Assembly: GCA_905233275.1 (NCBI GenBank)
Contig: CAJODR010000008.1
Span: 24,580-70,174 of the forward strand
Length of the DNA stretch: 45,595 bases
Source of the DNA: an uncultured Bacteroidales bacterium
Lineage (GTDB): Bacteria; Bacteroidota; Bacteroidia; Bacteroidales; UBA932
Direction of reading: 5' to 3'
Shown here: positions 25,901 to 33,535 of the stretch, piece after piece
Numbering within the stretch: the first letter of the stretch is position 1
Layout of the letters: each line of letters begins with the position of its first letter
Made by a program: the position numbers and the translations under genes
Notes under the pieces: model-generated
Told to the model about the DNA's origin: nothing
The model's database searches: none
What the model saw: the letters and a program-made list of their open reading frames with translations, nothing else

Positions 25901-26951
25901 TGACGGTGCATGGCACCAGGTGACGCTGACTCACTACTATGCAAGAGGCACCACCATGCTGTATGCTGATGCCGTATTGCAAGGTGCCGAGTCCGAGAAG
26001 GTTACTGCGGGGAGCATGTTTGTTGGATACAATACCAAGGTGTCTTCGGCTACATTCCGCGAGTTGATGTTCTGGCGCTCGGGTATGAATGCCGAGGAGA
26101 TCGCCGCCCTTGTCACTGATGGCAGGCTTCTCAATTCGTCGCTCGAGATATATGCTCCGCTCGCATCCGGTCTCACCAATCTTGCGATGAGCACCAATAC
26201 TCTGAGCGTGGTCGGATCGACGGCTGTAGTCCCGGATGCCGATGACGGCACGCCGAAATTCAACGGTAAGCCGATGACTGTTTCCGGAGAATCCACTTAT
26301 GTCCAGATTGAACCCCTGACCCAGGGCCAGACCATCGCCCTTCGCAACATCGATCCCGATGACTACTGGTGGGATGTCGACTACTTCTCGGTCATCGGCG
26401 GAGTCGTGACATTCCTTCCGGTCTCTGGATACTACAATGTCACCATCCATACCGGTACGGATAAGTATGTCGAAGCATATCCCGTGACTTCAGAGGGAGC
26501 CCGCCCGACACTTGCGGAAGGCGGCCTCTATATGCTCGGCTGGGGTGTCGGAAAGTACAACATCAACAAGAGCATGCTCGGCTGGACACTTGCCAACAAG
26601 TATGCGATGGCGGAAATCTCCGACGGCGTGTATCAGTTCTCCGGCTATGCCGGAACGCAGTCCGCCGGCGGAATGGGCGTTCGCTATCGCAGCGACGGTG
26701 GCGAGGGTGACTTCTCTCCGAGGTGCTATTTCCAGTTTGACAACTGGGGTAATTCGTGGAGCGCCTTGAACTATTCGGCAAGGGCTCTCGACTATCTGGA
26801 ACAGAGTGATACCAATCTTCACCGTAAGGAAACGACATCTCTCACTGCTGGTGAATTCTATGTATTGAAAATAGATTTCACCTCCTGTACCATTGACGGC
26901 GGTTCCATCACTTCGGGGACTCCTTCCGTAGATTTTTATAAAGTTGATTAA
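22986..26951 (+). CDS. 1321-aa multimodular surface lipoprotein: fimbrillin-like N-terminus, SGNH hydrolase, LamG-like and SusE/F-like modules
   Basis: 1321 aa, lipobox LLSAC with C19. Modules in order: a fimbrillin-like domain (~25-275; NDTKTAFSDAGAFSWTSGDA, SFKHIGGLLKVTFSNV, MSFYVPLPVG); a beta-rich module opening LFDFGNTSS (~280-495); a short module (~500-585) and another (~590-695); an SGNH/GDSL-type hydrolase (~695-905) with GSS (S706 as likely nucleophile), VAGNSTTN, SLGNEG and D867-T-Y-H870; a LamG/concanavalin-like domain (~920-1070; DGAWHQVTLTHYY); and a SusE/F-like C-terminus (~1100-1321; YWWDVDYF, GLYMLGWGVGKYNI) like that of the preceding protein. It is the last gene of the locus, 13 nt after it. 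Probably an esterase acting on a substituted glycan, bound by its own modules. Codon use is less C-biased than in SusC/D. Confidence 0.8.
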   Translation: MKPMTILAASLASALLSACVAESEPVQTDNGGKEYNTFLTAEAPSNDTKTAFSDAGAFSWTSGDAISVHTSTGAFKEFELYSGEGNKSGVFAGILSTGETATGVAVYPHSTSHSLSGNALTVHLASEFVWSSDGNSHAPMIASISGNSLSFKHIGGLLKVTFSNVPSTARKFVFTAEGQKVTGDFVISDYTVDGASISTADSITEDTVTITFDSPSTEMSFYVPLPVGIYNGFKAELINSTGDVVVLKTRYTDLSVTRGKLILMSAIAGAASNGKMMLFDFGNTSSTTTSHTTTSPDMNGNYWNNITIATTTTASGNGNSYSLLYKDNTATGYTLTLTSNVRSNGSGNGGLTYARWSSTTATSLGELAVYEDIGGTTVATATEDYFFAQGTSTVCSFSLSGLNPAKAYKFFIFGSRTGMSDTDQREAKYSISGANEFEGKLLISGLGKVQNTDNLLESDLMYPKADGTLNFSFQKESSSTSNNYYQLNCMKVMEYEGGEVPAPVYSYSALEVTSSEETFSMHKANDATVNVFEGVSTFTNGEEVAMTATTTTGKDIALTTTATVTGVAYFVADLDNFTYTFQKIDEIIAEGSAVNGWSNSNGVSLSYDGAGVFSGTNLVFTGTSTTSAKAVSDASRFNFVIKGSWNPTFQRVEGSRTDIEASSYGSSSAIPINPGTYDITLNLRDFTFTKAASAVDGNRITVMGSSVPRGYTATDYYGYPFLYEDVLEARSSAGTSSNPWYISNISVAGNSTTNLLNRYDELVTDGGKYVIFALSLGNEGIHEASDKAATYNQWKTNMQTLISQARADGKTVVVTGNYARDDFNSSDYDYVKAMNLEIHGWDVPSVNLLGAIDSGTGTWATGYSAGDTYHPNNAGHVEMSYTLVPSLFDALEAGKTLPSTRTTTGSYSLSDKDVLKFKPEATIHPFTVSFGIKTTDTGRILNFFSGDNERYVEIDADGHLCYQGITGSTVVNDGAWHQVTLTHYYARGTTMLYADAVLQGAESEKVTAGSMFVGYNTKVSSATFRELMFWRSGMNAEEIAALVTDGRLLNSSLEIYAPLASGLTNLAMSTNTLSVVGSTAVVPDADDGTPKFNGKPMTVSGESTYVQIEPLTQGQTIALRNIDPDDYWWDVDYFSVIGGVVTFLPVSGYYNVTIHTGTDKYVEAYPVTSEGARPTLAEGGLYMLGWGVGKYNINKSMLGWTLANKYAMAEISDGVYQFSGYAGTQSAGGMGVRYRSDGGEGDFSPRCYFQFDNWGNSWSALNYSARALDYLEQSDTNLHRKETTSLTAGEFYVLKIDFTSCTIDGGSITSGTPSVDFYKVD

Positions 26952-27002
26952 ACCTTCTGAAGGAGCGGAAAGATTTGTAGGATAAATTTTTGTAAAAATC
27001 GC

Positions 27003-27010
27003 TATATTTG
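27003..27010 (+). promoter_or_regulatory. -7 promoter box of the DUF6377 regulator (TATATTTG)
   Basis: TATATTTG ends only 7 nt before the ATG at 27018. If the usual spacing holds, transcription begins at or within a few bases of the start codon, giving a leaderless or almost leaderless mRNA. Confidence 0.6.
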
Positions 27011-27017
27011 CAGGGTA

Positions 27018-28610
27018 ATGAAGAGAATCTGCATACTTCTGACCCTCGCAATTATAGCGTTTTTTTCGTGTGGCGCACCTAGGGAGGATCCGCTCCTGGT
27101 GGAGCTGGATGGGGTTTTGGCGAGGTCGGAGGCGTATGAGGAGTTTTTCCTGCAGAGGATGGATGTGCTGAAGCAGCTGCGGTCGGGGAGCGATTCGCAG
27201 GGCTACGACATCAACCTCCGGATAGCGAAAGAATACATGACCTACAGCCTCGACTCGACGTTGAGGTATCTTGCGCTCGGAAGGCGCATCGCCGAGGCGG
27301 AGCGGGATCCTTACAAGATTGAGGAAACAGACCTCCTGAGAGTACGCGCATACGCCAAAGGCGGATTCCATTCGGATGCGCTGGATGTGTTCTCGCAGTA
27401 TGATTCGCTGTCTATCCCCGAAGGGCTCGAGGCGCTGTATTATAGCACCGGTACAGACCTTTACGGCGAACTTGCCGTCTATTCCGACAACAGCGACTAT
27501 TGGCAGCTACAGTCGCGGTGCCGCAGGGCCCTGTTGCCTCTGACAGATGAGGGTACATACGAGGGACTCAATTATCGCCGCCAGGCGGCCGAGAGTTCCA
27601 GAAACGATTCTCTTGCAAGGGATTACGCCCGCCGGATGCTGGACATGTCGCCGGTCAATTCGCACAATTACGCGGAAGCGGCATTCTTCTATTCGACATA
27701 CCTCGAAGACGAAAAGGAGGAGACGCAGTGGCTCATCCGTTCCGCGATTTCGGACGTGATGTCGGCGACGAGGGACTATGCATCGCTCAACGAGCTGGCC
27801 GTCCGCCTGTACCGCTCCGGGGATATTGAGAGGGCATTCCGCTATGCGGGAGACCATTGCATGAGGGATGCCATCGCTTATGGCGGCAAACTCCGTCCCT
27901 GGCAGGTCGCCCAATTCTTCCCGGACATCGAAAAGGCTTACGCCGACCGTATTGACCACAGCCAGCGGCGAATGACGATAATGGTAATTGTCGCCGCGGT
28001 GCTTCTTGTCCTTCTGGCTATGTTACTGGTGCTGATCGCCCGTCGCCAGAGGACTCTCCGCCGGGTTAGGGGAGAGCTCGAACGCTCCAAAGCCTCCGTT
28101 GAGAAGCGCAACGCCGACCTCGAAAACGTCAACGCCGCCCTCCAGGAGTCCGGCCGCGTCCGCCAGGAGTATATCGCACTCTTCCTCGAGTCCCTGTCGG
28201 AACACATCGATTCCGACCGCAAGTACAAGAATCACGTCCTCAGGTACCTCCGCCGCGGCAACGACAAATACCTCGTCGAAGAGATCGAGGCTCTCCCGCC
28301 CATCGACGACGACATCCAGGCGTTCTACCGCATGTTTGACAAGACATTCTGCAACCTCTATCCCGACTTCGTCGAACAGTTCAACGCCCTTCTCGCCGAC
28401 GGCGAATCCATTCTCCCCAAAGGCGATGACCTCCTGACCCCGGAGCTCCGAGTGTTCGCCCTCATCAAGCTCGGCATCTCCGACTCCTCCCGCATCGCCT
28501 CCCTTCTCCACTACTCCGCCAACACCATCTACAACTACCGCGCAAAGGTCAAAAACAAGGCCCGCGTCGACCGCGCCACCTTCGAACAAGCCGTCATGGC
28601 TATCGAATAG
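27018..28610 (+). CDS. DUF6377-type membrane-anchored regulator with C-terminal helix-turn-helix
   Basis: 530 aa. The N-terminal signal/lipobox (AIIAFFSC, C18) leads into a ~280-residue periplasmic helical, TPR-like region. One membrane span (residues ~319-342, rich in Val/Leu) and a coiled coil (LERSKASVEKRNADLENVNA) follow, then a cytoplasmic domain (~375-530) ending with a LuxR-like HTH: LRVFALIKLGISDSSRIASL, then HYSANTIYNYRAKVKNKA. This architecture is that of DUF6377 proteins, common next to Bacteroidales glycan loci. They presumably sense a periplasmic signal and bind DNA from the membrane. It may control the upstream GH30 locus or the fimbrillin-like locus downstream; neither is proven. 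Early codons end mostly in G, late codons in C. Confidence 0.85.
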   Translation: MKRICILLTLAIIAFFSCGAPREDPLLVELDGVLARSEAYEEFFLQRMDVLKQLRSGSDSQGYDINLRIAKEYMTYSLDSTLRYLALGRRIAEAERDPYKIEETDLLRVRAYAKGGFHSDALDVFSQYDSLSIPEGLEALYYSTGTDLYGELAVYSDNSDYWQLQSRCRRALLPLTDEGTYEGLNYRRQAAESSRNDSLARDYARRMLDMSPVNSHNYAEAAFFYSTYLEDEKEETQWLIRSAISDVMSATRDYASLNELAVRLYRSGDIERAFRYAGDHCMRDAIAYGGKLRPWQVAQFFPDIEKAYADRIDHSQRRMTIMVIVAAVLLVLLAMLLVLIARRQRTLRRVRGELERSKASVEKRNADLENVNAALQESGRVRQEYIALFLESLSEHIDSDRKYKNHVLRYLRRGNDKYLVEEIEALPPIDDDIQAFYRMFDKTFCNLYPDFVEQFNALLADGESILPKGDDLLTPELRVFALIKLGISDSSRIASLLHYSANTIYNYRAKVKNKARVDRATFEQAVMAIE

Positions 28611-28619
28611 TGTCGATTT

Positions 28620-28652
28620 TTTGGAGGAATCCCAATAAAAGTTGTAAATTTG
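28620..28652 (+). promoter_or_regulatory. promoter of the first peptide/fimbrillin locus (TTTG-N21-TAAATTTG)
   Basis: TTTG (28620-28623) is followed by a 21-nt spacer and TAAATTTG (28645-28652), a full Bacteroidetes promoter. The predicted start near 28659 leaves a ~70-nt A/T-rich leader before the peptide gene at 28728. Confidence 0.75.
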
Positions 28653-28727
28653 CAATGTAAATAGATCAACTGTGGTATACAGTGGCCTAAAATTGATTAC
28701 TTATTTAACTTTTTATACTTAAGTATT

Positions 28728-28859
28728 ATGACAAAGTTTTATGTTAAACCGTCACTGAGGACCATCGGTGTCCTGAGTGAGCTCAATTTTCTGGCAACAG
28801 GTTCCGGTGAGGATGCAGATCCGAAGAACGGAAGCTGGATCTGGGACGAGGAAAACTAG
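28728..28859 (+). CDS. 43-aa peptide upstream of a fimbrillin-like lipoprotein
   Basis: 43 aa, MTKFYVKPSLRTIGVLSELN then FLATGSGEDADPKNGSWIWD and EEN. There is no signal peptide. The N-terminus aligns without gaps with the 47-aa peptide at 43900: K-x-Y-x-x-P, then Val seven residues later, then E-x-N. Both end in a polar, acidic, Trp-containing tail. A full promoter with a ~70-nt leader precedes it and the lipoprotein gene follows after 12 nt, so it is the first gene of that transcript. Function unknown; possibilities include a leader or regulatory peptide, a secreted signal, or an assembly partner of the lipoprotein. Confidence 0.7.
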   Translation: MTKFYVKPSLRTIGVLSELNFLATGSGEDADPKNGSWIWDEEN

Positions 28860-28871
28860 GAGGACTGACCT

Positions 28872-31499
28872 ATGAAGAAATTCTTGTTTTTCTCCCTCGC
28901 TGCAGCAGCCATTTTCGCAGGCTGCGCAAAATCCATTGAGGACGAGGCCATCGAGGCCCCGCTTCGTGGCACCAGAGTCGTTACACTGAAGGCAGCCGCC
29001 GAAACGACTGACTCTAAAGTCGCCTACGCCGGCGAAACCACTTTCGGCTGGCAGGCAGGAGACTGCATCGGTCTGTATGTCTATGATCACGCAAACAACA
29101 GCCGTTTGTATGTTCCCGCTGATTTCGCCGGTAATGACGGAGACACCAATGGTGACTTCACCCTTACTCTCGCTGACGAACAGGACTACTATAAGGTAGC
29201 CTGGTATCCTTACTTTGAAGTCAATGCCGACTGGACCGATGCCGGTGTTCTCACCCTCGACTTCAATTCCCAGAAGGCTTTTTCGACCTTGAAGGCCGGC
29301 GAGATGCCCATGCCTATGGTCGCCTACTTCCCGGATGACACGGACAAGGCCAGCCTCCAGTTCAAGAATGTCGGCGGTCTCGTAAAGATTACTGTCAATA
29401 ATGTTCCGGCTAATGCAAGGTACTTCAAGCTCGTCGCTGACAAGCAGATCTCCGGTCCCTTCGCTCTCGACCTCGAGAATGACCAGCTCGGCACAGTCGA
29501 ATGTACCCTCCAGTCCGGCTCCGCTGGCAGCAATGCTATCGAATACATTTACGAAGACGGCGCTACCACAGAACTCAATCTCTACTATCCCGTACCTGTC
29601 GGCAACTTCAAGTTCGGATTTGAAATCTATACCGAAGCCGGTATTGTAGTCTACAAGAAAGAGATTGAGGCCACATCCAACGAGAACACCATCGAGCGCG
29701 GCGATATCCTCAGGATGCCCGCTATTACTGTCACCGATGTCGCGCCTGAATACAAGCTCATCGGCTACCGTGAAGGTGATGATACATGGTCTACTAATCT
29801 TGAGGCACAGGCAGTCGCCGGTCAATACGGCTGGTTTGTCATCAAGGATGTCAGGCCCGGTGCTTCCGACAATCTTTCCTTCAAACTCCGTAAAACTGAC
29901 GCCTGGTCACCGGACGAGGATATCTTCGGTCAGCCTGACGGCAAGTTCTTCCAGGTGCCTGGGAAGCTCATCTCTCTTGTACACCCTGGCAACGATATTA
30001 CATTTGTAGGCTCTGAAAAGTCCTACGATATTTACTTCAACGAGGCCGAACAGAAACTCTTCGCTCTCGAGAATCCCAGCGTATTCGCTGTCCCGACGGA
30101 AGCTGCCACCAACAATTATTACCATCTTATCGGTGAGGTCGGCACATTGAATTGGAATAAGAATCTCCCTTCAGTGGACGTCGCAAGTTTTGACGGCTGG
30201 AGAGTGATCAAGGATGTCCCCGTGAACGCTGACAACAAGCTTAATTTCAAGCTCAGGAAAGCCGATGATTGGGGTGATGCCGTTGTTCTCGCATATCCTG
30301 GCGGAGACGGAACCCTTGCAGTTGGCACTGTCCTCAACGCTTCTGATGCGGGCGGTGGAAATATCTTCGTAGAAGGTGCTTCCGGCGACAAATTCGATGT
30401 CTATGTCAACGCTTCTCTGAAGAAGATCATCGTCCTCAAGTCCGGTGAGACCTTCGAGTATCCGATTATCAGCATTTCCCCTGTATGGTCCAAGGTCTCC
30501 ACGTCATCTGAGGCTTGGAATGCCTACTTTGGCGGCACAGCCGACTCCGATCGCAGCATCGCAATGGATGATGAATATATCTATCTCCCCGAGACCCGTG
30601 GCGTTGCCAAGTTGTGGAAGATCAAGATTACAGACCCCAATGTTTATGCTGAGGTCCCCGTTGGCACTGTTACAGGCGGTACGCACTTCCTGTCATGCCC
30701 TAGGATTGTGCCCAACACTTCTTCGACGGTCAATGGCGGTAAAGATATTCTCGTGGTTTCCAATCTTACTACGGATGACTCAAGCGAGGCTCTTGCCCTC
30801 TATTTTTACAATAACGGTACTTCAGCCGACCCGACCAGGCTTACTCCTCCCATGACAGGCTGGGGCCGTCGTCTTGGCGACAAGTTTACCTATTGGGGCA
30901 CGCTTCAGAAGGGCGGATTCTTCTTCAAGGATTTCGCAAATAAGAACGCCGGTGCATTCGTAGTGTATAAGACCGCATGGGATTCCATGCCCGCTTCGGA
31001 TTGGTTCACCGTCCGTCGCACCAACCTCGGAGCAGACGAAGCAGGAATCGGTAATTTCTTCCCGTATCCTGGCCAGGAGACTCCTAAGGAGGGTATTTAT
31101 ACATCTGACAACGGTGCTCAGTACGTGACCTGCGACTTCGATCCTACTTCCACTTCCGGAAATACTTCAACGCTCGCGGCAGCTTCTGGATACTACAAGT
31201 TCGCTTACGGTTTCCAGTTCTTTGAGGTTAACGGCAAGAAGTATGCTGCATATTGCAAGAAAGATCCCGAGGATGGAAAGGCCGTGTATTTCTTTGTCAT
31301 CGGAGGCAAGGAAGCGGACACTTGGAAAGATGTTCTCGTGACTCGCAACGTTGTGTTCAGCCAGCATATCGACGGAGCTCAGTCATCCGGTTATGGCAAT
31401 GCAGACTGCACTATGCGTAAGATCGGCAACGATTACTATTTCGCCGTTCTCCGCCAGATGAACTCGCTGTCGGTATTCAAATTCACCGTCTCCGAGTAA
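28872..31499 (+). CDS. 875-aa fimbrillin-like lipoprotein with two SusE/F-type modules and a C-terminal repeat domain
   Basis: 875 aa, lipobox IFAGC with C18. Residues ~25-290 are a fimbrillin-like domain resembling those of the 1321-aa protein and the 44064 protein (DSKVAYAGETTFGWQAGDCI, QFKNVGGLVKITVNNVPANA, ELNLYYPVPVG). Two related modules follow at ~295-400 and ~415-530, each with a [YH]xLIGxxx...W...GWxVIKDVxxxAxxxLxFKLRKxDxW pattern, similar to SusE/SusF starch-binding domains. Residues ~540-875 look like a beta-propeller-like domain (PVWSKVSTSSEAWNAYFGG, KDILVVSNLTTDDSSE). It is probably surface exposed and glycan binding; the ligand is unknown. It is co-transcribed with the 43-aa peptide and terminated at 31520. 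Confidence 0.75.
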   Translation: MKKFLFFSLAAAAIFAGCAKSIEDEAIEAPLRGTRVVTLKAAAETTDSKVAYAGETTFGWQAGDCIGLYVYDHANNSRLYVPADFAGNDGDTNGDFTLTLADEQDYYKVAWYPYFEVNADWTDAGVLTLDFNSQKAFSTLKAGEMPMPMVAYFPDDTDKASLQFKNVGGLVKITVNNVPANARYFKLVADKQISGPFALDLENDQLGTVECTLQSGSAGSNAIEYIYEDGATTELNLYYPVPVGNFKFGFEIYTEAGIVVYKKEIEATSNENTIERGDILRMPAITVTDVAPEYKLIGYREGDDTWSTNLEAQAVAGQYGWFVIKDVRPGASDNLSFKLRKTDAWSPDEDIFGQPDGKFFQVPGKLISLVHPGNDITFVGSEKSYDIYFNEAEQKLFALENPSVFAVPTEAATNNYYHLIGEVGTLNWNKNLPSVDVASFDGWRVIKDVPVNADNKLNFKLRKADDWGDAVVLAYPGGDGTLAVGTVLNASDAGGGNIFVEGASGDKFDVYVNASLKKIIVLKSGETFEYPIISISPVWSKVSTSSEAWNAYFGGTADSDRSIAMDDEYIYLPETRGVAKLWKIKITDPNVYAEVPVGTVTGGTHFLSCPRIVPNTSSTVNGGKDILVVSNLTTDDSSEALALYFYNNGTSADPTRLTPPMTGWGRRLGDKFTYWGTLQKGGFFFKDFANKNAGAFVVYKTAWDSMPASDWFTVRRTNLGADEAGIGNFFPYPGQETPKEGIYTSDNGAQYVTCDFDPTSTSGNTSTLAAASGYYKFAYGFQFFEVNGKKYAAYCKKDPEDGKAVYFFVIGGKEADTWKDVLVTRNVVFSQHIDGAQSSGYGNADCTMRKIGNDYYFAVLRQMNSLSVFKFTVSE

Positions 31500-31519
31500 T
31501 TCATCCTCTGCAATATCTG

Positions 31520-31552
31520 TCAAGGCGACCCTCACCGGGCCGCCTTGATTTT
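31520..31552 (+). terminator. terminator after the 875-aa lipoprotein
   Basis: TCAAGGCG (31520-31527) pairs with CGCCTTGA (31541-31548), with an inner CCC/GGG pairing in the loop and a T-rich tail (TTTTGATT). Confidence 0.85.
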
Positions 31553-31593
31553 GATTATTCGGTGACAGACCAACCAGAAAATGTCTATTATAT

Positions 31594-31622
31594 CCAGATT
31601 CTTCGCTGGCGCTCAGAATGAC
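31594..31622. repeat. intergenic repeat of the GATTCTTCGC...GCTCAGAATGAC type
   Basis: This 29-nt stretch between two terminators reads as the GTCATTCTGAGCG...GCGAAGAATC element (minus strand), a sequence type scattered between genes in many Bacteroidota genomes. A related form (GTCATTTCGA...GCGAAGCG) is present at 42934-42960. Assignment rests on recall of the motif and needs a genome-wide count. Confidence 0.45.
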
Positions 31623-31628
31623 AGAAAA

Positions 31629-31660
31629 ACCGGGCAGGCGAGATGCTTGTCCGGTTTTTT
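31629..31660. terminator. bidirectional terminator between the fimbrillin-like gene and tRNA-Asn
   Basis: ACCGGGCAGGC (31629-31639) pairs with GCTTGTCCGGT (31645-31655) through two G-U wobbles, with a 5-nt loop. It is preceded by AAAA and followed by TTTTT, so it can stop transcription both ways. On the minus strand it lies 4 nt past the tRNA end. Confidence 0.8.
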
Positions 31661-31663
31661 GGG

Positions 31664-31737
31664 CGCCTCAAGAAGGACTTGAACCTACGACCCCCTGATT
31701 AACAGTCAGGTGCTCTAACCGACTGAGCTATTGAGGC
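31664..31737 (-). tRNA. tRNA-Asn (anticodon GTT)
   Basis: Reading the minus strand, the acceptor arms GCCTCAA and TTGAGGC pair fully over 7 bp. The D arm contains GCTCAGTCGGTTAGAGC. The anticodon stem CCTGA/TCAGG encloses CTGTTAA, giving anticodon GTT for asparagine. The T arm is GTAGG-TTCAAGT-CCTTC with one T-T mismatch. The discriminator is G and the 3' CCA is not encoded. A full promoter lies upstream and a terminator just downstream. Confidence 0.95.
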
Positions 31738-31768
31738 GTTTTTGTGTCCCCTTTCGGGAACGGGATTG

Positions 31769-31799
31769 CAAAGGTACATCATTTTTTTGATTCTCCAAA
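31769..31799 (-). promoter_or_regulatory. promoter of tRNA-Asn (TTTG-N19-TACCTTTG)
   Basis: On the minus strand, TTTG (31799-31796), a 19-nt spacer and TACCTTTG (31776-31769) form a consensus Bacteroidetes promoter. Initiation is expected about 25 nt before the mature tRNA 5' end at 31737. Confidence 0.8.
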
Positions 31800-31818
31800 G
31801 ATTTAGGGAAAAAATTTG

Positions 31819-31826
31819 TAACTTTG
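31819..31826 (+). promoter_or_regulatory. -7 promoter box of the AspT-like transporter (TAACTTTG)
   Basis: TAACTTTG fits TAnnTTTG and lies 27 nt before the ATG at 31853. It sits downstream of the alternative in-frame start at 31742 and so supports the shorter protein. It lies 20 nt beyond the -33 element of the divergent tRNA promoter. Confidence 0.65.
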
Positions 31827-31852
31827 TGGACGGAAAAACGCAACTGCAGGCA

Positions 31853-33535
31853 ATGAAAGAAGCACTGACCGGACTTTTCACCAACAATGCGAGTGTCGCC
31901 ACGACGATACTCCTCCTGGCCTTCGTCATTGGGACGGGCCTCTGGCTTGCGCGCTTCAAGGTAAAGGGCATTACCATCGGTTCCACCTGGATTATTTTCG
32001 TCGGTATCATTCTGAGCCATTTCGGGATGACCGGCAATCCGACGCTGCTGCATTTTGTCAAGGAGTTCGGCCTGATTCTGTTCGTATTCTCCATCGGCCT
32101 GCAGGTCGGCCCTGGATTCTTCCATTCGTTCCGAAAGGGGGGAGTGAAGATGAATCTGCTGGCGGCGATGAATATTCTGCTTGCGGTCGCCGTTACAGTC
32201 GTAATTGCCTCTATTTCAAGCAAGGACGACCTGGCGACGATGGTCGGAGTGATGTCCGGCGCTGTCACTAATACGCCCGGCCTCGGTGCCGCCCAGCAGG
32301 CGATTATTGACACTCCCGGAGCTGATGCTGCGGTCACTTCGACCCTGGCCACCGGTTATGCCGTGGCGTATCCTCTCGGTGTCCTGGGGGTACTGTTCAC
32401 CGTGATTCTCCTGAAAGCACTTTTCAAAGTCAACATTCCCGACGAAGAGAAAGCCGTCAAGGCGGCCGAAGATACCGGCGAGCAGGCCCGCAGAATGCAC
32501 GTCCGCATAGAAAACCCGGCCATATTCGGCAGGCGCCTGTCGGACGTCATAAAGGAATTCCACGAGCAATTCCAGGTCTCTCGCATCATGAAAGGGGAGG
32601 ATATCCAACTCCCCGGCCCTGATACCGTTCTTGACGAAGGAGACAAGCTCCTCATAGTCTGCCGCCAGGAGGACGTGGACCATATCCGCATCATTTTCGG
32701 CGAAGAAATCGAAATGCATGTCACCGACTGGCGCCGGATGGACAAGCACTATGTCGCCCGCCGTATCGTCGTCACAAAGGCATCGCTCACCGGCAAGAAG
32801 CTGCGCGAACTTCACTTCCGCGGCGCGTTCGGAGTCAACGTCACCCGCATCATCCGCTCGGGAGTCGAGCTCGTCGCCGGCCCGGAATCATTCATCCAGA
32901 TGGGAGACATCCTCCTCTGCGTCGGCAATGAAGATGCCATCAACAAAGTCGCCGAAAAGGTCGGCAATCACGCCGAAATGCTCAACCGGCCCAACCTGGT
33001 GCCCATTTTCCTCGGTATAGTCGTCGGCGTCATATTCGGCTCAATCCCGATCACATTCCCCGGTCTGCCGCAGCCCGTCAAGCTCGGCCTTGCCGGCGGT
33101 CCGCTCATCATCGCCATCCTCCTCGGCCACTTCGGCCCCAAGTACCATATTACCACCTACACGACCGCCAGCGCCAATCTTATGATCCGCGAGATCGGCA
33201 TCAGCCTGTTCCTTGCGGCAGTCGGCCTCGGCGCCGGCGAAGGCTTCGTTGAGGCCATCGTGGGGGGCGGCTACAGGTGGATTCTCTACGGTGTCCTGAT
33301 TACGGTGATTCCCGTCCTCATTACCGGCATCGTCGGCCGCCTGGTCTGCCGTCTCAACTTCTTCCAGATCTGTGGCCTCATCTCCGGCTCCAACACCAAT
33401 CCCGCCGTCCTCGCATTCGCCCAGAACGCCTACGGCTCGGAATACACATCAGTCAATTACGCCACCGTTTATCCTCTGTCGATGTTCCTGAGGGTGCTGG
33501 CGGCACAAATCCTAGTCCTTGTCGCAGTAGCATGA
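31853..33535 (+). CDS. AspT/YidE/YbjL-type membrane transporter with two RCK_C (TrkA-C) domains
   Basis: 560 aa from the ATG at 31853. Two membrane blocks, residues ~1-180 and ~385-560, flank two cytoplasmic TrkA-C/RCK_C domains (about 205-290 and 295-380). The first membrane block shows GIILSHFGMTG, LFVFSIGLQVGPGFF and GVMSGAVTNTPGLGAAQQA; the second repeats the theme with LFLAAVGLGAGEGF and LISGSNTNPAVLAFA, the duplicated AspT antiporter domain. Known AspT members exchange aspartate and alanine; the substrate here cannot be deduced. The RCK_C domains suggest ligand gating. The next gene starts inside its stop codon (ATGA overlap), showing translational coupling. Confidence 0.88.
   Translation: MKEALTGLFTNNASVATTILLLAFVIGTGLWLARFKVKGITIGSTWIIFVGIILSHFGMTGNPTLLHFVKEFGLILFVFSIGLQVGPGFFHSFRKGGVKMNLLAAMNILLAVAVTVVIASISSKDDLATMVGVMSGAVTNTPGLGAAQQAIIDTPGADAAVTSTLATGYAVAYPLGVLGVLFTVILLKALFKVNIPDEEKAVKAAEDTGEQARRMHVRIENPAIFGRRLSDVIKEFHEQFQVSRIMKGEDIQLPGPDTVLDEGDKLLIVCRQEDVDHIRIIFGEEIEMHVTDWRRMDKHYVARRIVVTKASLTGKKLRELHFRGAFGVNVTRIIRSGVELVAGPESFIQMGDILLCVGNEDAINKVAEKVGNHAEMLNRPNLVPIFLGIVVGVIFGSIPITFPGLPQPVKLGLAGGPLIIAILLGHFGPKYHITTYTTASANLMIREIGISLFLAAVGLGAGEGFVEAIVGGGYRWILYGVLITVIPVLITGIVGRLVCRLNFFQICGLISGSNTNPAVLAFAQNAYGSEYTSVNYATVYPLSMFLRVLAAQILVLVAVA

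Noticed and set aside
31742..31852. 37-codon N-terminal extension of the AspT-like transporter
   Set aside because: The tRNA promoter and the TAACTTTG box lie within it, so it would precede its own transcription start.
33277..33531. 85-codon N-terminal extension of the Nudix gene
   Set aside because: It overlaps the well supported membrane half of the AspT-like transporter in another frame; the ATG at 33532 gives an ATGA junction.
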